From contig JAMONI010000076.1 in the NCBI GenBank assembly GCA_027065935.1, positions 1 through 8,186 of the forward strand: 8,186 nt of DNA, given 5' to 3'. Numbering within the stretch: position 1 is the first letter of the stretch; each line of letters opens with the position of its first letter. Source of the DNA: Flavobacteriales bacterium. Its GTDB lineage: Bacteria; Bacteroidota; Bacteroidia; Flavobacteriales; Flavobacteriaceae. Of the stretch, positions 7,901-8,186 are shown one piece after another. Position numbers and translations under genes: made by a program. The notes under the pieces were generated by a model, which saw only the letters and a program-made list of their open reading frames with translations, was not told the DNA's origin and ran no database searches.

Positions 7901-7949
7901 TGCTGTCTCGATGCAAATAATTGTGAAGGGTCTGTCTTGTGTACACCAT
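4932..7949 (-). CDS. Receiver-domain / PEP synthase-like ATP-grasp fusion protein
   Basis: This 1005-residue cytoplasmic protein is of a type I recall being annotated in Bacteroidetes as PEP/pyruvate-binding-domain protein or putative PEP synthase. Residues about 30-162 look like a receiver fold without the acceptor Asp (VVVMVGFN at 91-98). Residues about 177-320 form a second receiver with the acidic pair Glu182-Asp183, acceptor Asp253 (VVSDVQFP), Ser287/Ser288 and Lys306; about 26 extra residues separate the acidic pair from the acceptor. A PPDK N-terminal ATP-grasp domain follows (about 435-805): GGKGRG at 441-446, AIRSSGLFED at 532-541, FAGIFDTYL at 547-555, GLGSYVVEGEVA at 649-660, and VEIEFAV/FYILQVKPL at 778-804. 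A C-terminal block (GPGRWGTRDRF at 880-890, GSHFFH at 921-926) ends the protein. The PEP/pyruvate-binding barrel of true PEP synthase is absent, as is a canonical GGxTSH phosphohistidine loop. Hence the reaction is unknown; ATP binding is inferred. It starts 24 bases after the upstream gene, without a Shine-Dalgarno sequence. Confidence 0.85.
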   Translation of the reverse strand: MVYTRQTLHNYLHRDSRHRDVYHDLSPFKVKEILLVSSLYDAYTIEKEGRFSEIMLYDYGNLNLTSVPRITGVSTKKETMQQLERKNIDMVVVMVGFNIHRSIRIIKAIKEKYPDKPVFILINNHAQIKYFRNNQAQIGYDRMFVWDADPRIFFAMIKYLEDLKNVENDVNLANVRIILLVEDSPQFYSAFLTNLYKVIFEQTNKIIEEIQTDKLYKVLKLRARPKILLATDYEEAKAVFEKFKDNIYMVVSDVQFPKAGKIEDNAGFEMIEEFRRQKNDLPVIMLSSDEEKMQIARAKNITFLNKNDSDLYKKLQKQVIYKLGFGDFIFRNAQGREIARATNLNEFEELIRTVPDESITYHASRHHFSKWLMSRSEIQVAELLKEKQAADFDDPDEIRKFVLYMLKIYRDEKPSGKVIPIDKKHCNNETNILLLAPGAFGGKGRGIAFINSLLYKTDLSHAIDGLRIKIPRTAIIGTKEFEEFIQANRLGEIKEMNLSDDEIKKRFLQGKLSHEVKEKLWLLLECFKKPLAIRSSGLFEDSLDQPFAGIFDTYLIPNNSPDQKVRFKQLTEAVKLVYASVFFQRSLNYSKALNKKLGEEKMAIVIEEVVGREYDGLYYPHISGVAQSYNFYPFSDMRPDDGFAVIAIGLGSYVVEGEVAYRFSPKHPKIQLLSPKDQLKYSQTYFYAIDMTEPQPDLCKGPMAAIKKVDLYDALPHGTLTHLVSTYDYNNDTIYPGAYPDGALIVNFADILQNEYIPLSKTIQLILKSLRDSFDTPVEIEFAVNLQPDDGNQPVFYILQVKPLIVPVENFSASIDNADPEKMIIYAEKSMGNGLIKDITDVIFVKNDTFDNTRTPEIAEQISRLNEKLARADRKYLLIGPGRWGTRDRFIGIPVRWTQISHAKVIVETSLEGFPLEASYGSHFFHNITTLNIAYFSVMPEAGKGFIKYGKLENARLVEETEFVKHVRFDKPLEIIIDGSKRKAAVMEPEKEHNAAPNGNNQPEK

Positions 7950-7973
7950 AGCCGGTTGTTTTATGGGAGGTAA

Positions 7974-8186
7974 TTAGTTGTAAATGTGCAACATATTGCC
8001 GTTTAGCGAGACATGATAAGGTTTTAGTCCGTAGTTGCCTTCACCGCTCATGAGGTGCCCGTCGGTCAAGCTGTAGCGATTGTTTTCGCATGGACAAAGC
8101 ACGGAGGTACCGTCCAATTGCATAAGCGAACAGTCGTTGGGATAGTGATTGGGGTCGGACGCTTCGAAAGCGTTGTAAGCATCGCC
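7974..8186 (-). CDS. Rieske-fold-like protein, C-terminal 70 residues (N-terminus beyond window)
   Basis: The frame enters from the right edge and ends at the TAA at 7974-7976. My translation begins GDAYNAFEAS and ends NGNMLHIYN. It contains NDCSL with Cys19, VLCPCENNRYSL with Cys31 and Cys33, then TDGHLMSGEG and LKPYHVSLNGNMLHIYN (numbering from the window edge). The order Cys...CPC...G...L.PY.V...G..L.I resembles the C-terminal half of Rieske-type proteins and of the small Bacteroidetes lipoproteins with that fold. The usual CxH and CxxH ligand pairs are not present: CPCENN stands where CPCHGS would be, so a [2Fe-2S] cluster is unlikely in the ordinary form. The signal peptide region lies outside the window, so surface or periplasmic location is only inferred. 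It ends 24 bases before the receiver-ATP-grasp gene. Confidence 0.6.
   Translation of the reverse strand, partial: GDAYNAFEASDPNHYPNDCSLMQLDGTSVLCPCENNRYSLTDGHLMSGEGNYGLKPYHVSLNGNMLHIYN

Noticed and set aside
7392..7973. Plus-strand open frame of 193 codons
   Set aside because: It lies wholly antisense to the well-supported receiver-ATP-grasp gene, and its composition mirrors the opposite strand. It shows no recognisable motif.

Overview
The window reads as one uninterrupted stretch of chromosomal housekeeping DNA with every supported gene on the minus strand. It suggests a member of the Bacteroidota, most likely order Bacteroidales. The reasons are the order tig-clpP-clpX, a receiver/PEP-synthase-like fusion of a type I know from Bacteroidetes, a Rieske-fold lipoprotein-like fragment, an almost complete lack of Shine-Dalgarno sequences, and one site matching the Bacteroidetes -7 promoter element (TAnnTTTG). 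I cannot name the genus from sequence alone.

In transcription order (right to left) the window holds: the C-terminal 70 residues of a Rieske-fold-like protein that lacks the usual iron-sulfur ligands (7974-8186); a 1005-residue protein joining two receiver-like domains to a PEP-synthase/PPDK ATP-grasp domain (4932-7949); a 104-base gap with a candidate promoter; trigger factor (3475-4827); ClpP (2755-3420); ClpX (1503-2729); a SprT-like zinc metalloprotease-fold protein (901-1503); and the first 300 residues of mannose-1-phosphate guanylyltransferase (1-900), cut by the left edge.

The central block is a protein-quality-control cluster. Trigger factor receives nascent chains at the ribosome, ClpX unfolds substrates, and ClpP degrades them. 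The sprT-like and guanylyltransferase genes are tied to the end of clpX by a TGATG overlap and a direct TAA-ATG junction, so they are probably translated from the same message. The guanylyltransferase supplies GDP-mannose for surface polysaccharides and has no obvious functional link to proteolysis.

There is no RNA gene, CRISPR array, insertion sequence, prophage or obvious repeat. The least understood item is the large receiver-ATP-grasp fusion. It keeps an apparently phosphorylatable receiver and the nucleotide-binding half of PEP synthase, but lacks the classical PEP/pyruvate-binding barrel and a canonical phosphohistidine swivel domain. It is a conserved family as far as I recall, but its reaction is unclear. 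I found no evidence of a novel defence or mobile system here.
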